From contig NZ_JBGQOP010000007.1 in NCBI RefSeq assembly GCF_052119705.1, positions 1-64,000 on the forward strand: a DNA stretch of 64,000 bases. Reading direction: 5' to 3'. Positions 43,000 through 51,028 of this stretch are shown here, in pieces; within the stretch, counting starts at the first letter, position 1, and every line of letters starts with the position of its first letter. The notes under the pieces were generated by a model. The model did no database searches. It was not told where the DNA came from and saw nothing but the letters and a program-made list of their open reading frames with translations. The stretch is from Oceanimonas sp052119705. Lineage in GTDB: Bacteria > Pseudomonadota > Gammaproteobacteria > Enterobacterales > Aeromonadaceae. The translations under genes were made by a program, and so were the position numbers.

Positions 43000-45900
43000 A
43001 TGATCCCAAAGATAGATCTGCAGCAGCAGATAACTCCCACCTATTTCGAATTTCTTGATGCACTAGCCCAGAGCGGCTTTCGTGGTGATATTGAACGTAG
43101 CTATGCCAGCCGGCTAGCCGTGGCCACCGATAACAGCGTGTATCAAATGCTGCCGCAGGCGGTGGTGTTTCCGCGCTCCACTCAAGATTTGAGCCTATTG
43201 CTGAGCTTGGGTACTAAGCCTGAATTTCAAGAGGTTAAGTTTGCCCCCCGTGGTGGTGGCACAGGCACTAACGGCCAGTCCTTAACCGAGACGCTAGTGG
43301 TAGATAGCTCACGCTATTTGAACCAGCTGCTCACCTTAGATGCGCCAGGTCGTCGAGTGCGGGTGCAAACTGGCATAGTCAAAGACAAGCTGAATCAGCA
43401 GGTTGCCGGTCATCACTTGTTTTTCTCGCCCGATCTCTCTACCAGTAATCGCGCCACCTTAGGCGGCATGATCAATACCGACGCCTCGGGCCAAGGCTCT
43501 TTGGTGTACGGTAAAACCTCAGATCACGTATTGGGCGTGACCGCGGTTTTGGTGGATGGCAGCATTATTGAAACCGGCCCGGTGAGCGGGGCGGCACTCG
43601 ATGCCAAGCTGGAAGAAGACAGCCGTGAAGGCGAGCTGTATCGCTGTGTGTATTTTAGCGTCACCGAGCATGCCGGCGAGATTGAAAAGCGTTTTCCCAA
43701 GCTTAATCGCTTCTTAACGGGTTATGACTTAAAGCATGTGTACCACAAGGCCAGCCACACCTTGGATTTAACGCGTATTTTGTGCGGCAGTGAAGGCTCC
43801 TTGGCCTTTATCGCCGAAGCTTGGCTGGATCTCACCGATATTCCTCCTTATCGCACTCTGGTGAACGTTAAATACGACAGCTTCTTGTCGGCGCTACGCA
43901 ATGCGCCCCTGATGGTGGAAGCCAAGGCGTTATCGGTGGAAACCGTTGACTCTAAGGTGTTGGGGCTGGCGCGCGAAGACATAGTCTGGCACTCGGTGAG
44001 CGAGTTAATTCAAGACGTGCCCGGCAAGGTGATGGACGGCCTAAACATGGTCGAATATGCGGATCATGATGCAGACGCCCAGCGTGAAAAAGTCGACGCC
44101 TTGTGCGCGCAACTCGACGCTCTTATGGCGCGCGGTGAGGCCGGCATTATCGGCTATCAAGTCTGTGACGACTTGAGCTCACTCAATCGTATTTATGCCA
44201 TGCGTAAAAAAGCCGTGGGCTTGTTGGGTAATACCAAAGGCCGACAAAAGCCGATTGCCTTCGTGGAAGACACGGCCGTGCCGCCAGAAAATCTGGCAGA
44301 TTATATCGTCGAGTTTCGCGCGCTACTGGATGCCAACCAGCTGCAATATGGCATGTTTGGCCACGTAGATGCGGGCGTGCTGCATGTACGCCCGGCACTC
44401 GATATGACGGATCCGGCACAAGAAGTCACCTTGCGTAAAATTTCCGACAAGGTGAACGCCTTAACCGCTAAATACGGCGGCTTAATGTGGGGCGAGCACG
44501 GTAAAGGCTTTCGCTCCGAATATAGTCCCACCTTTTTTGGTGAGGTGCTGTATACCGAATTGCGCCGCATTAAGTCGGCTTTCGATCCCTTTAACCGCTT
44601 AAATCCCGGCAAGATTTGTACACCGCTCGATAGCCTAGACCAATTAGTGTCTGTGGATGCCACCAAGCGCGGCTTCTTTGACAGGCAAATTCCGATTCAT
44701 GTGCGCGACAGCTACACACCGGCCATGGACTGTAACGGCAATGGCCTGTGCTTTGACTTCGATGTCAATTCCCCTATGTGCCCGTCGATGAAGTTGACTT
44801 CAGACAGGCGTCATTCACCGAAAGGCCGTGCCGGCTTGGTGCGCGAATGGTTGCGCCAGCTCTCGGCCCAAGGCTTTGATCCCATGGCCGAAGAAGCGGC
44901 CATTATGACGGGCGGCGTCAGCGTTAAAGGCTTGGTGGAGCGGGTGAAGTTTACTTGGCAAAAACAGCGCGGCGAATACGACTTCTCTCATGAAGTGAAA
45001 GAAGCCATGGACGGTTGCTTGGCCTGTAAAGCCTGCTCCAGCCAGTGCCCGGTTAAGGTAGATGTGCCGACCTTCCGTGCGCGCTTCTTGCAGCTTTATC
45101 ATCAGCGTTATCAGCGCCCACCAAAAGATTATTTGGTGTCGTTTGTTGAGTCGTACACGCCGTGGATGGCCAAGCTGCCGGGCATTATTAACCCGTTGAT
45201 GAGCAATAGTTTAGTGAAGAAAGGCGCCAGCTCTTTGCTAGGCATGGTGGATATGCCGCTGGTGAGCCAGCCGAGCTTAACTAAATTATTAAATGAAGCC
45301 GCTAATCCACGCTTTGACTTAAGCGAGTTGGAAGCGTTAAGCCCAGAGCAAAAGGCCAAGACGGTATTAATCGTCCAAGATCCCTTTACCTCTTTCTATG
45401 ATGCCAATGTGGTGTTCGATTTGGTGCAGTTAGCCAGTCGCCTAGGGTTTAATCCAGTAGTCTTGCCCTTTAAGCCCAACGGCAAACCGGCTCACGTAAA
45501 AGGCTTCTTACGCCGTTTTGCGAACATGGCTGCCGACAGCGCTCAGTTCTTAAATCATCTGGCTCGCCTTGGCATCCCCATGGTGGGAGTGGATCCTTCA
45601 CTCGTACTCTGTTATCGCGATGAATACAGTAAGGTATTGGGTGAGGCGCGCGGCGACTTTGAGGTGTTATTAATCCAAGAATGGTTGTTGCAGCAATTGC
45701 CGAGTATTCCTGGCCAAGACATAGTCGGCGAGCCTTGGTATTTATTTGCTCATTGCACCGAAAAAACCGTCAAGCCGACTACCCATCAAGACTGGGCAGG
45801 TATTTTTGGTCACTTGGGCGCTAAGCTTGAAGCCGTGCCTGTGGGTTGTTGCGGCATGGCCGGCACTTACGGTCACGAGCGCGAGCATGTCGAAGGCTCA

Positions 45901-46056
45901 AAGCAACTGTACAACATGAGCTGGGCGCAGCCGTTACATAACAAACCGATAGCGCGATGCTTAGCCACCGGCTTTTCGTGCCGTTCACAGGTGAAACGCA
46001 TCGAAGGGCAGGGCATACAACATCCGGTGCAGGCCCTGTTGAGCTTACTGCAATAA
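43000..46056 (+). CDS. ydiJ: FAD/Fe-S oxidoreductase YdiJ (D-2-hydroxyacid dehydrogenase)
   Basis: A 1018-residue flavin and Fe-S protein, the same length as E. coli YdiJ. A PCMH-type FAD domain (about 50-280, APRGGGTGTNGQSL, NRATLGGMINTDASGQGS) is followed by an FAD-oxidase C domain (MFGHVDAGVLHVRPAL). Next come a 4Fe-4S region (C-LACKACSSQCPV near 673) and a GlpC-like end (VPVGCCGMAGTYGHE near 947). The family oxidises D-2-hydroxyacids, and D-2-hydroxyglutarate has been proposed for YdiJ. A D-lactate-type substrate is an alternative. In E. coli menI lies next to ydiJ; here menI survives only as a remnant near 46.6-47.0 kb. Confidence 0.92.
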   Translation: MIPKIDLQQQITPTYFEFLDALAQSGFRGDIERSYASRLAVATDNSVYQMLPQAVVFPRSTQDLSLLLSLGTKPEFQEVKFAPRGGGTGTNGQSLTETLVVDSSRYLNQLLTLDAPGRRVRVQTGIVKDKLNQQVAGHHLFFSPDLSTSNRATLGGMINTDASGQGSLVYGKTSDHVLGVTAVLVDGSIIETGPVSGAALDAKLEEDSREGELYRCVYFSVTEHAGEIEKRFPKLNRFLTGYDLKHVYHKASHTLDLTRILCGSEGSLAFIAEAWLDLTDIPPYRTLVNVKYDSFLSALRNAPLMVEAKALSVETVDSKVLGLAREDIVWHSVSELIQDVPGKVMDGLNMVEYADHDADAQREKVDALCAQLDALMARGEAGIIGYQVCDDLSSLNRIYAMRKKAVGLLGNTKGRQKPIAFVEDTAVPPENLADYIVEFRALLDANQLQYGMFGHVDAGVLHVRPALDMTDPAQEVTLRKISDKVNALTAKYGGLMWGEHGKGFRSEYSPTFFGEVLYTELRRIKSAFDPFNRLNPGKICTPLDSLDQLVSVDATKRGFFDRQIPIHVRDSYTPAMDCNGNGLCFDFDVNSPMCPSMKLTSDRRHSPKGRAGLVREWLRQLSAQGFDPMAEEAAIMTGGVSVKGLVERVKFTWQKQRGEYDFSHEVKEAMDGCLACKACSSQCPVKVDVPTFRARFLQLYHQRYQRPPKDYLVSFVESYTPWMAKLPGIINPLMSNSLVKKGASSLLGMVDMPLVSQPSLTKLLNEAANPRFDLSELEALSPEQKAKTVLIVQDPFTSFYDANVVFDLVQLASRLGFNPVVLPFKPNGKPAHVKGFLRRFANMAADSAQFLNHLARLGIPMVGVDPSLVLCYRDEYSKVLGEARGDFEVLLIQEWLLQQLPSIPGQDIVGEPWYLFAHCTEKTVKPTTHQDWAGIFGHLGAKLEAVPVGCCGMAGTYGHEREHVEGSKQLYNMSWAQPLHNKPIARCLATGFSCRSQVKRIEGQGIQHPVQALLSLLQ

Positions 46057-46090
46057 GCTGGGTTTATTAACGAGATGTAAATGGTAAGAC

Positions 46091-46137
46091 GTGAGGAGTA
46101 AGGGGTAACACCTCACGCCTCACGCTTTCCTCCTCAC
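46091..46137. repeat. Family C inverted pair between ydiJ and the yeaQ-like gene
   Basis: GTGAGGAG (46091) and CTCCTCAC (46130-46137) form the ends of a hairpin. Its interior carries GGGGTAACACCTCACGCCTC-type copies of the same arms. It lies directly before the next gene. Confidence 0.55.
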
Positions 46138-46159
46138 TCGCATCGATTAAGGAAACAAC

Positions 46160-46399
46160 ATGGGGCTGATTTTAAATTTAATTATTGGCGGCCTAGCAGG
46201 TTGGCTGGCCGGCCAGCTAATGAAAGGCCGCGGTTTTGGCGTCGTAGGCAACGTGTTACTGGGCATAGTGGGCGGTTTTATCGGCGCCATTATGTTTCGA
46301 TTGTTGGGGCTAGCCTCCACCGGCATAGTGGGATCACTGGTGGTGTCGACGGTTGGCGCGGCTTTGCTGCTTTATTTGGCGCAAAGATTTAGAAAGTAA
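46160..46399 (+). CDS. GlsB/YeaQ/YmgE-family small membrane protein
   Basis: A 79-residue protein of the transglycosylase-associated family with three glycine-rich hydrophobic segments (LIIGGLAGWLAGQLMKGRGF, LLGIVGGFIGAIMF, VSTVGAALLLYLAQRFRK). The biochemical role is unknown, and some members are stress-induced. AAGGAAACAAC precedes the ATG. Confidence 0.88.
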   Translation: MGLILNLIIGGLAGWLAGQLMKGRGFGVVGNVLLGIVGGFIGAIMFRLLGLASTGIVGSLVVSTVGAALLLYLAQRFRK

Positions 46400-46408
46400 T
46401 GCTGACGC

Positions 46409-46596
46409 AGTGAGGTGAGAAGGGTGAAGAGTAAGGCGTGAAGGGGTAAACCTAGGCTTAAATCACTAAAGTGAGATACGGTCGCTCCGTCATGCAGGTC
46501 CACGACTCGGTACCGGCAAGACGGCTAACAAACAGCGCCCAGCGCTAAGTACCGTCTTAGCTCGTCCTCTTCACCCTTTACGCCTCACTCCTCACA
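46409..46596. repeat. Family C inverted pair after the yeaQ-like gene
   Basis: GTGAGGTGAGAAGGGTGAAG.. on the left faces CTCTTCACCCTTTACGCCTC..CTCAC on the right, with about 120 bases between the arms. The interior includes GCGCCCAGCGC, a Family D-like fragment. Confidence 0.6.
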
Positions 46597-46639
46597 TGCA
46601 ATAAAATAACACTGGACATTCTCCGTCGTTTAACAGAGA

Positions 46640-47020
46640 ATGCGCCCTCAGCCCAGTTGGGCATGACCTTTTGTGATGTGGGTCACGATATTCAAGCAGA
46701 GAAATAGTGCTTTATATCGTTATAACCCGCCTATTCGGCATGCTACATGGCAATTTAACGGATTTATTCGGTTAATATTGTCAAGACCCTGGGTTTATGT
46801 AGCTGCCAAAGTATGTGCGTTGAAGCGGGTTATATTGCGTTTTTTTAGGAACATAACGCATCACGTCCGCGCCAAACGACGCGACCCTTATCGGGTTGCC
46901 CGTCCCCTCCATTGGGCGCGACGACACAAGTCTGGCAGATCGACATCCATGATGAGAAAGATGAGCTGATTTATCAGCGAGTTAACCATGGCGGTGTTGA
47001 GACAAAAATGGCCAGATTAG
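46640..47020 (+). pseudogene. menI: Decayed menI (ydiI)-type hotdog thioesterase
   Basis: Six fragments align in order with MenI/YdiI thioesterases. AQLGMTFCDVGHDIQAEK (46651-46704, then a stop). RLFGMLHG (46728-46751), matching QPFGLLHGG of the active-site region. VNIVKTLGLCSCQSMCVEAG and on (46771-46842, then a stop). HHVRAKRRDPYRVARPLH (46859-46912). QVWQIDIHDEKDELIY (46927-46974). SELTMAVLRQKWPD-stop (46976-47020). They fall in three frames, so at least four frameshifts and two stops interrupt the gene. MenI hydrolyses DHNA-CoA in menaquinone synthesis, and in E. coli it adjoins ydiJ. Here ydiJ lies 0.6 kb upstream. The stretch also forms part of the deaD upstream region. Confidence 0.85.
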
Positions 47021-47139
47021 CCTTGTGAATCTTAGTGTTAAACACACTTTGTAAAGGAAACCCTCATTTCGATGAGAATAGGTTGTCCTTGGCCCTATTG
47101 TATCAGTCCGCCGAAATTCTATTTATTCGGAACTGTTAA

Positions 47140-48930
47140 ATGACAAATTCTACACTTGTACTTGCTGAAAATACCCCTGCCTTTAGCGAATTAGGCTTAG
47201 CTCCTGAAGTTTTACAAGCACTGACCGATGCAGGTTATGTGACGCCTTCTGCTATTCAGGCAGCCGCTATCCCTACTTTGCTTGAAGGCCGTGACGTTTT
47301 AGGCTTGGCACAAACTGGTACTGGTAAAACAGCAGCCTTCGCACTGCCGTTGCTGAGCACCATTACCGGTGGTAACACTACTCCTCAAGTATTGGTATTA
47401 GCCCCAACTCGCGAACTGGCCATCCAGGTTGCTGAATCGTTTGAAGGTTATGCCAAATATCGTAAAGACATTCGCATTATGTCCATCTACGGTGGCCAAG
47501 CATACGACACTCAAATCCGTTCATTGAAGCGCGGCGTTGATGTGGTAGTAGGTACGCCAGGTCGTGTTATGGACCACATGCGTCGTGGCACCCTGAAATT
47601 GGACAATCTGAAAGCATTAGTGCTGGACGAGGCCGATGAGATGTTGCGCATGGGCTTTATCGACGACGTAGAATGGATTTTGGAACAAACTCCAGCTACT
47701 CGCCAGATTGCTCTGTTCTCTGCGACTATGCCGCCAGTTATTCAGCGCGTTGCTCAGAAATACCTGAACAACCCTAAAGAAGTGCGCATCGAGAACAAAA
47801 CCCGTACTAACTCTAGCATCAAGCAGCGCTACTGGTTTGTACGTGGTATGAACAAACACGAAGGTTTGTGCCGTTTGGTAGAAACCGAAAAAATGGATGC
47901 CATGCTGGTATTCGTACGTACTCGTAAAGACGCTGAAGATCTGGCCGAGATGATGAGCCGCGAAGGTCATGCTTGTGAAGCCTTGCACGGTGATATTCCG
48001 CAGAAATTGCGTGAAAAAGTAATCGAGCGCCTCAAGAATGGTCGTTTGAACATCTTGGTAGCAACTGACGTGGTTGCCCGTGGCCTGGACGTTGAGCGTA
48101 TCAGTCACGTAGTTAACTTTGACATGCCACACGACAACGAATCATACGTACACCGTATCGGTCGTACCGGTCGTGCGGGCCGTGAAGGTGATGCCATTCT
48201 GTTTGTTACGGGTCGTGAAAAGCGCGGTCTGTTCAACCTTGAGCGTCATACTCGCCAGCCGATTGAAGAAATGCAGATGCCTTCTGCAGACGAGATCAAC
48301 AAGATCCGTGCTGAGCGTTTCAAAACTAGCCTGCGTGTAAGCGTAGAAGCAGACGAAAAATCTCTGGCACCCTTCGTAGAAATGATTGAGTCATTGGAAG
48401 AAGAAGGTATCGATAGCTCACAGTTGGCCGCTGGTTTAGCGCGCTTACTGCAAGGCGACCGTCCATTGTTTATGGAAGACCGTCCACAAGCTGCTCGTCG
48501 CCCAGACGTTCGCGAAAGCCGTGACCGTAACGAGCGCAGTGATCGTAATGACCGCAGCGACCGTGGCGAACGCGCTCCTCGTGCACCCCGCTCAGGCCGT
48601 GACGAAGTAGCCATGGAAACGTTCCGCGTAGACGTTGGCCGTGTACACGGTGTTAAGCCGGGTCACCTGGTGGGTGCGATTGCTAACGAAGCCGACCTTG
48701 AGTCACGCTTCATTGGTCAAATCCAAATCCATGATGACTACTCAACGGTTGATCTGCCACAAGGCATGACCGCAGAAGTGCACAAAGTGCTGCAAAACGT
48801 ACGTGTGTGTCAGCGTCCGTTGAACTTGGCCAAGTACGAAGGTGGTCCATTGCCACGTCGTAGCGCCGCGCCTCGTGGTGACGACCGCAAGCCACGTGCA
48901 CCACGTCGCACCGATCGCTTAAACGGCTAA
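47140..48930 (+). CDS. deaD: DEAD-box RNA helicase DeaD (CsdA)
   Basis: A 596-residue ATP-dependent RNA helicase that remodels rRNA and mRNA and matters most in the cold. Walker A AQTGTGKT is at 57-64, DEAD at 163-166, then SAT and HRIGRTGRAGR. A DbpA-like RNA-binding fold follows (RVDVGRVHGVKPGHLVGAIA). An Arg/Asp-rich linker (ESRDRNERSDRNDRSDRGER) and a basic end flank it. Codon choice is noticeably restricted compared with its neighbours, as in highly expressed genes. E. coli deaD has a long leader. Here the 120 bases before the ATG and the menI remnant could both be transcribed. Confidence 0.96.
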   Translation: MTNSTLVLAENTPAFSELGLAPEVLQALTDAGYVTPSAIQAAAIPTLLEGRDVLGLAQTGTGKTAAFALPLLSTITGGNTTPQVLVLAPTRELAIQVAESFEGYAKYRKDIRIMSIYGGQAYDTQIRSLKRGVDVVVGTPGRVMDHMRRGTLKLDNLKALVLDEADEMLRMGFIDDVEWILEQTPATRQIALFSATMPPVIQRVAQKYLNNPKEVRIENKTRTNSSIKQRYWFVRGMNKHEGLCRLVETEKMDAMLVFVRTRKDAEDLAEMMSREGHACEALHGDIPQKLREKVIERLKNGRLNILVATDVVARGLDVERISHVVNFDMPHDNESYVHRIGRTGRAGREGDAILFVTGREKRGLFNLERHTRQPIEEMQMPSADEINKIRAERFKTSLRVSVEADEKSLAPFVEMIESLEEEGIDSSQLAAGLARLLQGDRPLFMEDRPQAARRPDVRESRDRNERSDRNDRSDRGERAPRAPRSGRDEVAMETFRVDVGRVHGVKPGHLVGAIANEADLESRFIGQIQIHDDYSTVDLPQGMTAEVHKVLQNVRVCQRPLNLAKYEGGPLPRRSAAPRGDDRKPRAPRRTDRLNG

Positions 48931-48951
48931 TCCCGTCTAATCGCTAAACTG

Positions 48952-48984
48952 AAAAGGCCTGTCAGCAATGACAGGCCTTTTTGT
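48952..48984 (+). terminator. Terminator of deaD
   Basis: AAAAGGCCTGTCA and TGACAGGCCTTTT form a 13-bp stem around a 4-base loop, followed by T-rich sequence. Confidence 0.93.
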
Positions 48985-49193
48985 TTACGTTTTTCGCGAT
49001 ACGCCGTAGCGCTAAGTGAAATTAAAAAGCTAAGCCTAAAGATTCTTTGCCACGCTTTTTTGTTGCGAGAGTCACGAAACCCACGGAAAAATAGAGATCA
49101 GATCTGAAAGGGATCTTTATGGGCAAGGGCTGAGACTAGACATAAGCAAAAATGACAATCGAAACAGAGACTGAATATTCAGGCTGGCTTTGT

Positions 49194-49234
49194 TTTTGTA
49201 GGCGAACGCTTGCTCTCGCATTTCGCCGAAGGCG
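49194..49234. repeat. 41-bp repeated module, second copy
   Basis: This is an exact match to 39969-40009. It contains GGCGAA and TTCGCC arms that can pair. Both copies are in the same orientation and sit in gene-free spacers. Confidence 0.85.
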
Positions 49235-49343
49235 TAACGGGTTAAAGTCGTAAAGGGGATGAGCCAAATCAGTGGATAAGCCCAAAGCTGAGAATGGATT
49301 GCTTGGCGGTACTCGGAAGACGAATCCCATCACCAGTCCGTTC

Positions 49344-49375
49344 ATTGCGAGGAGCGCAGCGACGCGGCAATCCAT
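49344..49375 (+). repeat. ATTGCGAGGAGCGCAGCGAC-type dispersed repeat, copy 1
   Basis: A 32-bp unit with ATTGC and GCAAT ends. A slightly diverged copy lies inverted at 58350-58381. Similar units (CATTGCGAGGAGCGCAGCGA) are widespread in unrelated bacteria, from memory. Confidence 0.75.
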
Positions 49376-49425
49376 AGTTGAGGGGTTCCCCTTCACGCTT
49401 CACCAGTTTAATTAACTAAGATCTA

Positions 49426-49639
49426 CCTGATTACCCACAAAGTTCAGCTATGTTTCAGTGACTTCAGCATCAATAGATTCAATGGGTTACAAGGTGGCCG
49501 TCTCTTCGGCGAAGAGGACTTCGCCACGGTTTTATGTTTTTATTTAAAAATTGCCAGCAAAGCTGGCCTGCCGAACAAGTTGGCAGCTACAAAAACCTAA
49601 ATAAGGCAGCATACTGGCTGAGGTTCATAAGTAATCAGG
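49426..49639. mobile_element. Family A MITE-like element, copy 1 (214 bp)
   Basis: The ends CCTGATTAC and GTAATCAGG are perfect inverted repeats, and TTCAGCTATG / TACTGGCTGAG extend the similarity inwards. It is flanked by an exact 8-bp duplication AAGATCTA (49418-49425 and 49640-49647). No coding capacity is present. The interior shares GCCAGCAAAGCTGGC (49553-49567) and neighbouring sequence with the copy at 52950. These features fit a non-autonomous transposable element. Confidence 0.85.
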
Positions 49640-49828
49640 AAGATCTAAGACGTCATTGGTAAAAGCTAACTCCCACACCATCAGCAGACGAGCTCTTACA
49701 ATAAATAGGCTCTTGTCGCTTTGACCTTTTCCGTGGATTCCGTGGCAAAAATATCTAGTGTCTGAATCTCTTGAACTTCACTCAACATTCAACACTAAAA
49801 ATTCAACATTGCCTTAGCCTTCACCCAT

Positions 49829-49862
49829 AAAAAACGCCGCACTCTGAGAGTGCGGCGTTTAT
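49829..49862 (-). terminator. Terminator of suhB
   Basis: AACGCCGCACTCT and AGAGTGCGGCGTT pair with a short loop. Read on the minus strand a T-run follows, 40 bases after the suhB stop. Confidence 0.9.
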
Positions 49863-49900
49863 CATTTTGCTTGGCGCTTGGGCTAAGGCCTTATCTAAAA

Positions 49901-50704
49901 TTAATTAGACAATGACTCAGGCAGGTGCTCACGTATGGTAGAAAGCATGATTTTAAGTACTTTAGGGTTAGCACACACCAAGTTACCGCTCTGCTCAAAG
50001 TTATGGCCACCCACGAAGTCGGTGACAATAGAACCGGCTTCACGAGCAATCAAACTGCCAGCAGCAAAGTCCCATGGCTTTAAGCCCAGTTCCCAGTAAC
50101 CGTCTACGCGACCAGCAGCCACATAGGCTAAATCTAAGCTGGGTGCACCGGCACGGCGAATGTCAGAGCTCTGCACAAACAAGTCTTTGAACATGCCTAA
50201 ATAGGCATCTACATGGTGTTTTTGTTTAGCAGGGAAACCGGTCGCCAGTACGGCAGTGGTTAAATCTTTGGCTTTACCGGTACGAATGCGATAACCGTTT
50301 AACTGAGCGCCGGCACCGCGGCTGGCGGTGAACAGCTCGTCACGAATGGGATCGTAGACTACGGCTTGCTCGGTACGGCCTTTTACGCGTAGCGCAATGG
50401 ATACCGCAAAATGAGGAATACCATGAATGAAGTTGGCAGTGCCATCAAGTGCGTCAACAACCCACTGATAATCAGGGTTGCTGCCGGTTAGTTCACCACA
50501 TTCCTCACCAATAATGGTGTGCTCCGGATAAGACTTACGGAGGGTATTAACGACGGCGTTTTCTGCGTCTAACTCGACATTAGTCACAAAGTCGTTCTGG
50601 CCTTTGGCGCGGGTTTCGGTGTTATCAGGGTTGGCAAAACCTTTGACGATAACTTGGCCAGCGTTACGCGCAGCGCGTACCGCAATATTCAGCATCGGAT
50701 GCAT
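49901..50704 (-). CDS. suhB: Inositol monophosphatase family protein SuhB
   Basis: A 267-residue Mg-dependent phosphatase fold protein. In E. coli SuhB is also part of the rRNA antitermination complex. Metal ligands E67 (IGEECGE), D84 and D87 (VVDALDGTANF) and the later WELGLKPWDFAAG are present. The usual DPLDGTTN motif reads DALDGTAN here, with A85 and A90. The ligands remain, but the changes are uncommon. It has its own promoter. It is not next to trmJ as in E. coli. Confidence 0.94.
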   Translation of the reverse strand: MHPMLNIAVRAARNAGQVIVKGFANPDNTETRAKGQNDFVTNVELDAENAVVNTLRKSYPEHTIIGEECGELTGSNPDYQWVVDALDGTANFIHGIPHFAVSIALRVKGRTEQAVVYDPIRDELFTASRGAGAQLNGYRIRTGKAKDLTTAVLATGFPAKQKHHVDAYLGMFKDLFVQSSDIRRAGAPSLDLAYVAAGRVDGYWELGLKPWDFAAGSLIAREAGSIVTDFVGGHNFEQSGNLVCANPKVLKIMLSTIREHLPESLSN

Positions 50705-51028
50705 ATGAGTGAACTCACTTGATGTTAAAGAACGAAATTTGAGCGACGTATTATACCTGCGAACGAAAACGAGGCAAGCCTTAATCCTCGCCTCTAAAGC
50801 ATGCTTTAGCTAAGTGGCCTTGGCAATAAGGCATAAGCGGGTTCGATCCTTGGCTTATTAAGTGTTTTTACTGGCAGAGATGAGCACCTAATGACTATTT
50901 TTATAACAGCACTTATTTGCAGCTAGATCTTAGTATTCAAACGAAATTTGCTGCTTGTTTTGTAACCTTATACTTGAACGTACTTCCTGATAAAACACGC
51001 TTAACTGACACTTATGTAAGGAGTCGTT
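50705..51028. other. 324-base divergent spacer between suhB and pagL
   Basis: No gene is seen. The suhB promoter lies near its left end. A small palindrome AAAGCATGCTTT is at about 50797-50808. A GGTTCGATCC string near 50840 resembles a tRNA T-loop, but no tRNA folds around it. Confidence 0.45.
50750..50777 (-). promoter_or_regulatory. Putative suhB promoter
   Basis: On the minus strand TTGCCT (50777-50772) and a perfect TATAAT (50755-50750) are 16 bases apart. The start codon of suhB is 45 bases further on. The fit to a sigma-70 promoter is good. Confidence 0.7.

Larger units (their letters stand above)
48985..49828. other. Gene-free repeat mosaic between deaD and suhB
   Basis: No gene is supported in this stretch. 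In order it holds the left half of a Family B element (about 49062-49130), the 41-bp module (49194-49234), and the ATTGCGAGGAGCGCAGCGAC-type repeat (49344-49375). A Family C half arm (about 49389-49405), a complete Family A MITE with target duplications (49418-49647) and the right half of a Family B element (about 49728-49760) follow. A TTCAACATTGCC repeat (about 49781-49814) ends it. The two Family B halves could be one element split by later insertions. Confidence 0.7.

Noticed and set aside
46673..46969. A 98-codon frame upstream of deaD as a new small basic protein
   Set aside because: Its second half is one frame of the menI remnant, while the true homology jumps frame within it. It starts at a random ATG and has no ribosome site.
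49136..49396. A small minus-strand protein in the deaD-suhB spacer
   Set aside because: The frame runs through the 41-bp module and the ATTGCGAGGAG repeat, has no ribosome site, and shows no protein-like conservation.
50800..50870. A tRNA gene around GGTTCGATCC
   Set aside because: The flanking bases do not form a T-arm or an acceptor stem, and no anticodon arm fits at the right distance.
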